Made by a program: the position numbers and the translations under genes
Part shown: in pieces, positions 20,959-28,972 of the stretch
Position numbering within the stretch: the stretch's first letter is position 1
Layout of the letters: every line of letters begins with the position of its first letter
Notes under the pieces: generated by a model
Told to the model about the DNA's origin: nothing
Database searches by the model: none
The model's input: the letters and a program-made list of their open reading frames with translations, nothing else
Source of the DNA: Lachnospiraceae bacterium YSD2013
GTDB lineage: Bacteria > Bacillota > Clostridia > Lachnospirales > Lachnospiraceae
Assembly (NCBI GenBank): GCA_900100895.1
Contig: FMTX01000017.1
Location: 1 to 64,000 of the forward strand
Length of the DNA stretch: 64,000 bases
Direction of reading: 5' to 3'

Positions 20959-22164
20959 ATGATTGTAAAGGGTACGTATTTTCAGAATGATGCTGAGAAG
21001 CCACTCATGTATGGCGATGTAGAAATAGAGAATGTTAAGAGGCAGAGACTTAAGGGGGAGCCTGTTAAGGATAGCGTGCTGTGCGAGCCTGTAATGGTGG
21101 GCTTTTGCGGTACGGATAATGAGCTTATGAATATGGGGGCGAGGGGCGAGATGGGTCCGAAGTTCCCGGAGGGAAAGAACAGACTGATTAACGGCCACGA
21201 AGGTATCGTGTGGGTGCCTTCGGAGAATAGATTTGCGATAGTTCTGATTCGCGGAGGCGACAGCGTGGATCCTACGAGATATACGGAGGATGAGACGTAC
21301 TTTGAGTATGGCTGCGATAAGGCGGACGGACTGTTTGCGGACAAGCAGTACTTCAACCCGGATATGCTTTTAAAGATTCCGGATGGGTATGTGCACGATG
21401 GAAAGCTGGACCTTTCTTTTGCCAAGAAGATGGTATTCCCGGACCCCTTCGCGTGCATGCTGTTTCAGCTTGAGAGGATGGAGGACATGGGAAGCGCCCA
21501 TAACTTCAGACGCGCGATGAGAGAGCACAAGTGCGATGAGGCGAAGGCCCGTGAGATTGCCAAAGAAGAAATCTTTAAAAGAACTGTAATCTTCGGCCTC
21601 GGCACCACGGGTATGTTCATTGGGGATTTGATTTCCAGGAAGTACCCGAACTCGAAGATTCTTTTCGTGGCAAGAAGCGCGGAAGACTCGACAAAGGTGA
21701 AATTCGCGCTGAAGAATTCACATGCGGAGTACCTGCGTAATACGTATGAAAGCGAGCAGGAGCTTGCGGACGCGATTGTTGAGAAGCTTGGCGGAAGGGC
21801 GACGACCTTTATCGGTGTGAGTGGTTCGAATGTGGAGCACAGGGTTGCTTTTGAGCATAGGGCGCTTGGATGTAACGGACTTTATAACAGCTTTTCGCTG
21901 GGCCCGAAGATTTCTTTTGACACAATGCCCTTTGGATTCGAGAACCACTTGATTATCGCATCCATCAACTTCAGGCAGGATCACATGGAGCAGGCGATTG
22001 AGATGCTTGCGAAGAGCAATTACGACGAGATTGTGGAGCTTATTGACAGGGATGAGTTCGCGGAGGACCCGATAAGGGCGTACAAGGAGAAGATTTATTC
22101 GAAGAGCGCGCCCATGAAGACGGCGGTTATCTGGAACGAAAAATACGTGAACAGGGAGAGATAA
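20959..22164 (+). CDS. zinc-type alcohol/sugar dehydrogenase (glucose-dehydrogenase-like MDR)
   Basis: A 401-residue medium-chain dehydrogenase. The catalytic zinc region shows GFCGTDNEL and NGHEGIV; the nucleotide-binding fold shows VIFGLGTTGMFIGD followed by LFVARS. The four-cysteine structural zinc lobe is absent, as in archaeal glucose dehydrogenases, and an extra helical segment (about residues 165-200, FRRAMREHKCDEAKAREIAKEE) precedes the Rossmann fold. In this operon, with a lactonase and a FucU mutarotase, it is the best candidate for the aldose (L-fucose-like) 1-dehydrogenase that makes the lactone; this is inference. The start follows GGATAGGAG. The next gene begins 1 nt after its stop. 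Confidence 0.75.
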   Translation: MIVKGTYFQNDAEKPLMYGDVEIENVKRQRLKGEPVKDSVLCEPVMVGFCGTDNELMNMGARGEMGPKFPEGKNRLINGHEGIVWVPSENRFAIVLIRGGDSVDPTRYTEDETYFEYGCDKADGLFADKQYFNPDMLLKIPDGYVHDGKLDLSFAKKMVFPDPFACMLFQLERMEDMGSAHNFRRAMREHKCDEAKAREIAKEEIFKRTVIFGLGTTGMFIGDLISRKYPNSKILFVARSAEDSTKVKFALKNSHAEYLRNTYESEQELADAIVEKLGGRATTFIGVSGSNVEHRVAFEHRALGCNGLYNSFSLGPKISFDTMPFGFENHLIIASINFRQDHMEQAIEMLAKSNYDEIVELIDRDEFAEDPIRAYKEKIYSKSAPMKTAVIWNEKYVNRER

Positions 22165-22165
22165 G

Positions 22166-23185
22166 ATGAAGACTGTTAAGATAAATAAACCTTTTGAAAT
22201 AGGTGTTGTGGACACCGAGAAGCCTGTGCCGGGCGAGGGCGAGGCGCTTTTGCAGGTGATGTACTGCGGAATCTGCGGTGCGGATGTGGCGAGCTTTACG
22301 GGCAACCAACCTTTTACCACTTACCCGAGAATTCCCGGACACGAGTTCAGCGCGCGAATTGTGGAGATTCCCGAGAACTCACGCGGACTTAAGGCGGGCG
22401 ACATTGTTACCTGCAATCCTTATTTTAACTGCGGAAAATGTTACTCATGCAAGCGCGGCTTTGTGAACTGCTGCACCGATAACCAGACTATGGGCGTGCA
22501 GCGCGACGGAAGCTTCAGAGAATATATTGTGATGCCGATTGAGCGTATTTACGAAGGTAAGGGCTTGTCGGCCAAAGAACTTGCTTTGGTAGAGCCCTTC
22601 ACCATCGGCTGGCATGCACTGAGCCGAACGGAGATTAAGCCTACCGACAGAGTGCTCGTGGTCGGCGCAGGTCCCATCGGACTTTTCGCAACGATTTCGG
22701 CAGTTGCCAAGGGCGCAACCGTATATGTGGCAGATATTCTTGACGGAAGACTTGAGAAGGCTGTGAAGTTCGGCGCCAAGGGCACCATCAATTCTTCCAA
22801 AGTTGATATTGTGGAAGAAGCTATGCGTATTACCGACGGCGACGGCTTTGACGTATGTGTTGAAGCATGCGGAAGCTCGGTGACATTCTTAAATTGTATC
22901 GATTGTGCTGCTTTTGCCGGCAAGATTATTCTTATCGGTAACGGCAAGAAGGAGACGACTTTCCTACATTCGATTCTTCTTAAGAAGGAGCTTAACGTCT
23001 TCGGAAGCCGTAACTCTTTCCCGAAGGATTTCAAGGCAGTTATCGATTTGATTTCCACGGGCAAGGTTAATGTGATGGATATGGTGAGCGCGGTGTACCC
23101 GATTGATGATGTGGCGGCTGCTTTTGACGCACTTACACACAATGACGGAAGCCTTTCGAAGGTGCTAATCGAAGTTAATAAGTAA
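22166..23185 (+). CDS. zinc-dependent alcohol dehydrogenase (sorbitol/L-galactonate dehydrogenase-like)
   Basis: A 339-residue medium-chain dehydrogenase with both zinc sites: the catalytic site (CGICGAD, GHEFSA, EPF) and a structural site with four cysteines (CGKCYSC...NCC). The cofactor site is VVGAGPIGLF, followed by VADIL, whose acidic residue favours NAD. Its closest resemblance is to polyol or aldonate dehydrogenases of the RspB/LgoD kind, so it may oxidise a sugar acid or a later keto intermediate of the same pathway. It is coupled to the upstream dehydrogenase (1-nt gap) and the lactonase follows within 22 nt. Confidence 0.8.
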   Translation: MKTVKINKPFEIGVVDTEKPVPGEGEALLQVMYCGICGADVASFTGNQPFTTYPRIPGHEFSARIVEIPENSRGLKAGDIVTCNPYFNCGKCYSCKRGFVNCCTDNQTMGVQRDGSFREYIVMPIERIYEGKGLSAKELALVEPFTIGWHALSRTEIKPTDRVLVVGAGPIGLFATISAVAKGATVYVADILDGRLEKAVKFGAKGTINSSKVDIVEEAMRITDGDGFDVCVEACGSSVTFLNCIDCAAFAGKIILIGNGKKETTFLHSILLKKELNVFGSRNSFPKDFKAVIDLISTGKVNVMDMVSAVYPIDDVAAAFDALTHNDGSLSKVLIEVNK

Positions 23186-23206
23186 CAGTTTTTGACGGGG
23201 TTAATT

Positions 23207-24085
23207 ATGAATTGTATCAAGATAGACGCTCACGTACATTTGTGGGCCAAGCAACAAGGAATTGCAGGCGGCAGACCGGTTTACTCTGTGGGTAACGGCA
23301 AGTCTGATTTCGGCGGAGAGATTCGCCAGATGATGCCACCGTACATGGACGACAACCGTAATTCGGCCGAGCGCCTCATTGCCAACATGGACTACGCGCG
23401 CGTGAACGGTGCGGTTATTACACAGGAGTATATAGACGGCAATCAGGATATATATCTTCTTTTGTCAAAAGAAAAATATCGCGGCCGTTTAAAAATCTGC
23501 TCGCTGTATGCGGAGCGCGATGATTTCAGGGTTGAAGGCTTCGACGGTATTAAGATATGTGCGGGACGGCTTAAGAATTCGGATTTACGCGAGCATATGG
23601 ATGTGTTCAAAACTGCAGATCGTCTCGGTAAGTTTGTATCGATTGACATGGCTGACGGAGATGCGCAGGTGGAGTCGATGCAGGCGGTGATTGATGAGTG
23701 CCCGGATCTTCGCGTGGCTATAGGACATTTCGGTATGGTTACAACCGAGGGCTGGGAGCGTCAGATTGCGCTTGCAAAGAATAAGAATGTGTATATCGAA
23801 AGCGGCGGGCTTACCTGGCTCTTCCACAAGGAGTTTTACCCGTATCCGTCGGCTGTTGATGCTATACTTACCGCGCGGGATATCTGCGGAATGGATAAGC
23901 TTATGTGGGGAAGCGATTACCCGCGTACGATGACGGATATTACATATATCATGGCGGTGCGCTTTATCGAGGAGACCGATAAGCTTACGGAGGCTGAGAA
24001 GCAGGCGTTCCTCGGCGGCAATGCGATGCGCTTCTACGGTTTTGATTTCAAGGAGCCGATGCCTTTCATCGACAACATGCTCTAA
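23207..24085 (+). CDS. amidohydrolase 2 (COG3618, sugar-lactonase type)
   Basis: A 292-residue TIM-barrel metal hydrolase. Motifs: HVHLW (HxH) at the N-terminus, FDGIKICAG on the middle strand, AIGHFGM (histidine on a later strand), and the catalytic-type Asp in MWGSDYPRT. COG3618 members hydrolyse aldono-lactones such as L-fucono-1,5-lactone and L-rhamnono-lactone. With a dehydrogenase upstream and a FucU mutarotase downstream, it would open the lactone produced by sugar oxidation. The ATG at 23207 is preferred to an in-frame TTG at 23192, though the ribosome site (ACGGGG) is poor. The FucU gene starts 12 nt after the stop. Confidence 0.8.
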   Translation: MNCIKIDAHVHLWAKQQGIAGGRPVYSVGNGKSDFGGEIRQMMPPYMDDNRNSAERLIANMDYARVNGAVITQEYIDGNQDIYLLLSKEKYRGRLKICSLYAERDDFRVEGFDGIKICAGRLKNSDLREHMDVFKTADRLGKFVSIDMADGDAQVESMQAVIDECPDLRVAIGHFGMVTTEGWERQIALAKNKNVYIESGGLTWLFHKEFYPYPSAVDAILTARDICGMDKLMWGSDYPRTMTDITYIMAVRFIEETDKLTEAEKQAFLGGNAMRFYGFDFKEPMPFIDNML

Positions 24086-24097
24086 AGGAGAATTGAT

Positions 24098-24535
24098 ATG
24101 TTAAAAGGAATACCTTCAATAATCGGCCCGGACTTGCTTAAAGTCCTCTGCGAAATGGGCCACGGAGATACGATAGTAATTGCCGACGGCAACTTTCCTT
24201 CGGCATCGATAGCGGGGGACGCTATCCTGATTCGAATGGACGGACACGGAGTACCGGAGATTCTTGAGGCAATCTTGAAGCTTGTACCGTTAGACCAGTA
24301 TGTGGATAAGCCCGTAACACTCATGGAGCGTTGCAAGGGTGACAATGCCGATATTTCTATCTGGGATAAGTACAAGAAGATTGTGAATGAGGCGGAGTCA
24401 CGGGGAGAAGCGTTAATCGGAACCTTAGAGAGGTTTGCTTTTTACGATGAGGCGGAGAAGGCGTATGCGGTGATTGCTACGTCGGAAACGAGCCAGTATG
24501 CGAATGTGATACTCAAAAAAGGCTGTGTATTGTAA
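24098..24535 (+). CDS. fucU: FucU/RbsD-family mutarotase (L-fucose mutarotase-like)
   Basis: A 145-residue protein that interconverts sugar anomers. It follows E. coli FucU closely: MLKGIPSIIGPDLLKVLCEMGHGD (catalytic-type His in GHGD), DGNFPS, the late RFAFYDEAEKAYAVI and the terminal YANVILKKG. FucU enzymes act on L-fucose and some also on D-ribose; the aromatic and basic C-terminal positions look FucU-like rather than RbsD-like. Supplying the right anomer makes sense ahead of a sugar 1-dehydrogenase. It is the last gene of the four-gene operon, starts with ATG after AAAGGAG, and is followed by a strong terminator. Confidence 0.85.
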   Translation: MLKGIPSIIGPDLLKVLCEMGHGDTIVIADGNFPSASIAGDAILIRMDGHGVPEILEAILKLVPLDQYVDKPVTLMERCKGDNADISIWDKYKKIVNEAESRGEALIGTLERFAFYDEAEKAYAVIATSETSQYANVILKKGCVL

Positions 24536-24556
24536 ATACAGCCCCCCTTTCATATG

Positions 24557-24588
24557 AAAACCGGCGGATGTGCACCGCCGGTTTTTAA
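24557..24588. terminator. bidirectional terminator, fucU / MATE
   Basis: AAAACCGGCGG pairs with CCGCCGGTTTT around a 7-nt loop and is followed by a T run on the plus strand. The AT-rich other side allows termination of the convergent MATE gene as well. Confidence 0.88.
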
Positions 24589-24592
24589 TTGC

Positions 24593-25942
24593 TTATTCTT
24601 TTAACAACTTAAGTCCGTACGACCGATACCTGAGCCACGCGGTAAAGCCTGCCATGAACCACACGATTCCGACGGACCACCAGATGCCCCAAAGGCCGAT
24701 GGCGGGGATGGCGGTTAAGATAAAGGGAACGGTAAAACGTCCGATTACCTCAACTATACCGTTAAGCAACGAGAAGAATGCGTCGCCGAGGCCGCCCAGT
24801 ACTCCGCGGATGGAATAGATGACTCCGAGGAATATGTAGAAGAGGCTCGATATCTGAATGGCACGGCCGCCCATTGCAATAACGTCGGCATCGTCTACGA
24901 ATATGGCCACGATATTCGAACCGAAGAACTGCATAATCGGAAGCATAAGCACCGAGAAGACAGCAACGATAATAAGTCCGAGGCGATGACCAATCTTAAC
25001 GCGCTCCAATTCGCGGGCGCCGTAATTCTGACCGGTGTAAGTGGAAAGCGTTGCGCCGACAGTCTGGTAAGGCTGATGGATGACCTGCTCGATACGGCTG
25101 ATAGCGGTGCTGGCGGCAACGGCAACGGGACCGAATGAATTGATAACCGCCTGAAGAGCCATACATGAAATCGAAATCATAGAAAACTGCAGTGAAAGTG
25201 GCACACCGAGACGAATGGTCTTGTAGACAATGTTCTTATCATACTCAAAGTCTTCTTTGGCCAGCTTAAAGTAAGGATTGTGGCGGAACGAGTGAAGTAT
25301 ACACAACCCGCCTGACAAAAGCTGAGCGATAACCGTAGCAATCGCTGCGCCCCACACTCCGGTATTAAGCACGAGGATAAAGAAAAAGTCGAGGCCCACG
25401 TTCAAAATACAGGAAAAGATAAGGAAGTACAAAGGTGTCCTGGAATCGCCGAGCGCACGAAGTATTGACGAAATAAAGTTATACAGCGACACGAAGATGG
25501 TACCGACGCACATTATCCTTAAATATATGAGGGAATCCGCCATAATGTCCTCGGGAGTCTTTAAAAGCACCAGAAGCGGGTGCGAAAGAAGGAGTCCGAG
25601 TCCTCCTATTATAATAGGAACAATCAGCATTATGAAACCGGTGTTGGTGATACACTTTTTAACCGATTTATCGTCGCCCTGCCCGAAGAACTGCGAGGTT
25701 ACGATGCCACCGCCGTTACCGATACCGTTGCAGAGCGCGAAGAACAAAAAGGTAACCGAACCCGTGGCACCTACCGCCGCGAGAGCGTCTTTACCTATAA
25801 TACGGCCCACGATTATGGAGTCCGCAAGATTGTATAATTGCTGAAAAATATTACCCACGAGCATGGGAATCGCGAACTTGATTATAAGCTTAAGCGGATT
25901 GCCCGTGGTCATATTGAGCGTGTTATTCTTGGATTTACGCAT
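24593..25942 (-). CDS. MATE-family efflux transporter
   Basis: A 449-residue, 12-TM membrane antiporter that exports drugs or metabolites using Na+ or H+. The two-fold repeated MATE plan is visible: PMLVGNIFQQLYNLADSIIVG at the first helix pair and GVPLSLQFSMISISCMALQ at the start of the second half, with GIGNGGGIVTSQFFGQ and GATLSTYTGQNYGARE at equivalent loops. This is the DinF/MepA-like branch common in gut Firmicutes. The start follows CAGGAGGA. It is monocistronic and convergent with the fucU operon; the substrate is unknown. Confidence 0.9.
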   Translation of the reverse strand: MRKSKNNTLNMTTGNPLKLIIKFAIPMLVGNIFQQLYNLADSIIVGRIIGKDALAAVGATGSVTFLFFALCNGIGNGGGIVTSQFFGQGDDKSVKKCITNTGFIMLIVPIIIGGLGLLLSHPLLVLLKTPEDIMADSLIYLRIMCVGTIFVSLYNFISSILRALGDSRTPLYFLIFSCILNVGLDFFFILVLNTGVWGAAIATVIAQLLSGGLCILHSFRHNPYFKLAKEDFEYDKNIVYKTIRLGVPLSLQFSMISISCMALQAVINSFGPVAVAASTAISRIEQVIHQPYQTVGATLSTYTGQNYGARELERVKIGHRLGLIIVAVFSVLMLPIMQFFGSNIVAIFVDDADVIAMGGRAIQISSLFYIFLGVIYSIRGVLGGLGDAFFSLLNGIVEVIGRFTVPFILTAIPAIGLWGIWWSVGIVWFMAGFTAWLRYRSYGLKLLKE

Positions 25943-26398
25943 AAAGGATATTCCTCCTGTATAGTACTTATACTACTTTCCTATTAATAATTCTTTCGTT
26001 TTCCTTCTCGAAAATATCATTATAAAGCGCGCCCGCAGGCCTCCCCGGACCGGCAATAAAATATTGTTGGAAAAACGTATTACCCCGACTAAATTTGACG
26101 AAATATTCCGAAAATTTATATTTATACAAAAGAATATGCAAATTTGCATTAAAAAGGGAACAATATAAAGACATCGGAAACATCACGAATAAAAATACAA
26201 TCTATTTATCCTGCTTTTGCCGATAAATACTGTATTTGCAAATACAATGCGATATTAATGTATACATGTATATCGGTATTTTGTGATTGACAGATTTAGA
26301 TTAGTTGTGTAAAATGTAGAAATCATGATACAGTTTGACTTTAACAGATTGCATCGTTGAAGAAATAATTCATTACATTATCAAAAGGGAGGATAATA
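25943..26398 (+). promoter_or_regulatory. 456-bp control region of the opp operon (promoter 26287-26315, two palindromes)
   Basis: The gap is AT-rich and has no gene. TTGACA (26287-26292) and TAAAAT (26310-26315) with a 17-bp spacer form a near-consensus promoter about 80 nt before oppA. Upstream are a perfect 16-bp palindrome TGTATTTGCAAATACA (26231-26246) and a perfect 12-bp palindrome TATACATGTATA (26261-26272), both well placed for a regulator of the transporter. The left part presumably contains the MATE promoter on the other strand. Confidence 0.7.
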
Positions 26399-28666
26399 AT
26401 GAAAAAGAAACTTTTAAGTGTTATTCTCGCTGCTGCAATGGTTCTTTCTTTTGCAGGTTGTGAGAAGAAGGCACCCGTTTCCGAATCAGTTTCATCTACA
26501 GAAGTATCCGCTTCCGTATCTGAATCTGTTGAGGAACCCGTTGTTGAAGAAGTTGATCCCGACATTGTTCCCGAGTTCCAGTTACTTGCACTCGAGGGCA
26601 AGGAGTACGGTGTTGACTACGAGTCCTTATACGATCACGTAGGTAAGGACATCACTATCGCTGATGTAACAGAAGATCCCGACACAGGATTTGCTTATAT
26701 CACCGTAGACGGAGAGCAGAAGCTCTTAGGTCTTGATTTCTTATCATTCGCTATGGTTTACAACACTGAGCCCGCAGGCGAGTACAAGACCTCTGAAGAA
26801 GTATACGCTGCATGGTGGAAATACTACATCACCCGTTGGAACGCACTTCTTCCCGAAGTTCCGCTTTACTCTAATGAGTACTATGATCTCTACAACGCAC
26901 AGATCAAGGGCGTTGAAGAGCATCCCACCAACCCTTACTGGAGCCCTTCAGATGCATTAATCGACTGGTCTTCAGAAAAGGCTGACAACGACATTATTCT
27001 TGGTAGCTCCACAGAGCTTTCCGGACAGTTCCGTTACGCTCAGTTCGGTAAGCCCTCACCCGGTTCTTCCGACTTGGATATCCAGTACCTTACCACAGGT
27101 CTTGAGACTGTATCCAGAACCAAAGAAGGCGGTTATGAGTGGAACGATACCGTTGTTGCTTCTCATGATGAAGTAGTTAACGCTGACGGTACCAAGACTT
27201 TCACTATCAAAGTTAAAGACGACTTAAAGTTCTCCGATGGTTCCGCAGTTACTGCTAAGGACTTCATTGCAAGAACAATGGTATTCAGCTCATCTGTATT
27301 TACAGCAGCTTCTACCCGTCAGGTTAACAATGAGCCTTTGTTAGGCTTTAGCGAGTACACCAAGTACGACGGAACAGAAGGTTCAGGAAGCAAGGTATTT
27401 GAAGCTCTTCATCTTATCGATGATTATACTTTCTCAGTTACCATCGGTTCCGACTTCATTCCTTATTTCTACGACATTAATTATGCATCTTTCACTCCTG
27501 ATTTCAAAGATATGTGGCTTCAGGGCTCCGACATCGTAGATGACGGTGAAGGATGCTACCTTACCGATGACTTCTATGAGAAGAGCGGTGATGAATTCAA
27601 GCACGCTGCACTTATCAAAGACGTATGTACCAACACCTCTAAGGAAGCTTATGCTAAGTATCCTTACTCAGGTCCTTACGTAGTAGTTTCTTTCGATACC
27701 GCAGACAGCACTGCAGTTCTTGCAAGAAACGAATACTTCAAGGGTAACTATGAAGGCACAAAGCCCTCTATCGACAAGATTGTTTACAAGCGCGTAATTG
27801 CTGCTACTCAGCTTGAGGACTTCAAGGCAGGCGGTCTTGATGTTATCGCAGCTATCACCGGCGGCGCTGCTACCGATGAAGCAATCGGCCTTGCTGACGG
27901 TTCCGACGGCAAGTACGTTTACACTCACTACAGCCGTGCAGGTTACGGTAAGCTCGGTTTCCGTGCTGACTTTGGTCCCGCACAGTTCTCTGCAGTTCGT
28001 CAGGCTATCGCATTCTGCATGAACCGTGGTCAGTTCGCTAAGGACTTCACCGGCGGTTACGGCGGCGTTGTAGACGGACCTTACTACACAGGTTCCTGGA
28101 TGTACAAGGAAGCAGTTAAGCAGGGTATGGTTCTTAACGCATATGCTACTTCTGCTGACAGCGCTATCGAAGTACTTAAGGCAGGCGGCTGGAACTACGC
28201 AGCTGACGGTTCCGAGTACGTTGAAGGCGTTCGTTACAAGAAGATTCCCGCAGAGTACGCTACAGATAAGGTTAAGGAATATCAGTCTGTTGACGGTGCT
28301 TACAAGACTACCGAAGTTAACGGTGACTACTACATGCCTCTTGTAATCAACTGGTATGGTACCGCTGACAACGAGTTCACCGATCTCCTTCAGACCGGTT
28401 TCAAGACCAACGAAAATGTAACAGCAGCAGGTATGGTTGTTTACAACACAATCGGTGACTTCGCTCCCATGCTTGACGAATTATATCAGGCAGCTGTATA
28501 TGGTTACTATTCAGGTACTCCTATGTACTGTGCATTCAACTTCGCTACAGGATTTAACTCAGCTGTATACGACTACGCATACGGTCTTACCATTAATCCT
28601 GCAATGTACGATGATTACTCTCAGTACTACTTAAAGGACTATGCTGATGTTTACTTACTTAAGTAA
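26399..28666 (+). CDS. oppA: oligopeptide-type ABC substrate-binding lipoprotein with unusual N-terminal segment
   Basis: A 755-residue lipoprotein (Cys21 in SFAGC) of the SBP_bac_5 family. The family core starts near residue 199 (IILGSSTELSGQFRYAQFG) and includes KFSDGSAVTAKDF and YSGPYVVVSFD. About 150 residues come first, among them PLYSNEYYDLYNAQIKG (155-171) and WSPSDALIDW. In ordinary family members a similar ...PLY...DLYN..I.G stretch lies near the C-terminus, while this protein ends soon after the second lobe, so it looks permuted; this is inference. The ATG follows AAGGGAGGA. A terminator lies directly downstream, before oppB, which would keep the binding protein in excess. Confidence 0.88.
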   Translation: MKKKLLSVILAAAMVLSFAGCEKKAPVSESVSSTEVSASVSESVEEPVVEEVDPDIVPEFQLLALEGKEYGVDYESLYDHVGKDITIADVTEDPDTGFAYITVDGEQKLLGLDFLSFAMVYNTEPAGEYKTSEEVYAAWWKYYITRWNALLPEVPLYSNEYYDLYNAQIKGVEEHPTNPYWSPSDALIDWSSEKADNDIILGSSTELSGQFRYAQFGKPSPGSSDLDIQYLTTGLETVSRTKEGGYEWNDTVVASHDEVVNADGTKTFTIKVKDDLKFSDGSAVTAKDFIARTMVFSSSVFTAASTRQVNNEPLLGFSEYTKYDGTEGSGSKVFEALHLIDDYTFSVTIGSDFIPYFYDINYASFTPDFKDMWLQGSDIVDDGEGCYLTDDFYEKSGDEFKHAALIKDVCTNTSKEAYAKYPYSGPYVVVSFDTADSTAVLARNEYFKGNYEGTKPSIDKIVYKRVIAATQLEDFKAGGLDVIAAITGGAATDEAIGLADGSDGKYVYTHYSRAGYGKLGFRADFGPAQFSAVRQAIAFCMNRGQFAKDFTGGYGGVVDGPYYTGSWMYKEAVKQGMVLNAYATSADSAIEVLKAGGWNYAADGSEYVEGVRYKKIPAEYATDKVKEYQSVDGAYKTTEVNGDYYMPLVINWYGTADNEFTDLLQTGFKTNENVTAAGMVVYNTIGDFAPMLDELYQAAVYGYYSGTPMYCAFNFATGFNSAVYDYAYGLTINPAMYDDYSQYYLKDYADVYLLK

Positions 28667-28705
28667 TTTGTCATTTTGAATTGCATTAGCATTTCCGAAT
28701 GAATG

Positions 28706-28746
28706 TTGTGTCCGGCGGCAATGTCGTCGCCGGACACAATTTTTTG
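28706..28746 (+). terminator. internal terminator/attenuator between oppA and oppB
   Basis: A perfect 12-bp stem (TTGTGTCCGGCG/CGCCGGACACAA) followed by ATTTTTT. Partial read-through would give high oppA and lower oppBCDF expression. Confidence 0.88.
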
Positions 28747-28972
28747 GGTTTTACGTGTGTATTATTTTGAGATGTATTGATTTTGAAAGTTACATGCGAA
28801 TCCATGTGTGAGTTATTTGAATCATACATGGATTTTGTCACGTTTAAATTTAAAAAGTTTCTTGTTTTTTGTTTCATCGGAATAATTTTTTTGATATATT
28901 AGTATGGATATTAATCGGAGCAATCCGATTTATATATAAATAAAAGAAAGTTAGATTTGAGAGGTACCAGTG
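28747..28972 (+). promoter_or_regulatory. AT-rich oppB leader with two hairpins
   Basis: A 13-bp inverted repeat (AATCCATGTGTGA at 28799-28811 with TCATACATGGATT at 28822-28834, one wobble) and a tight hairpin AATCGGA-GCAA-TCCGATT (28913-28930) with a GNRA-type loop lie before oppB. They may be transcript-stabilising structures or operator sites; a clear promoter was not identified. Confidence 0.4.

Noticed and set aside
26020-26060. GC-rich patch in the opp upstream region considered as a small RNA or insertion scar
   Set aside because: There are no inverted repeats, no terminator and no similarity to other parts of the window.
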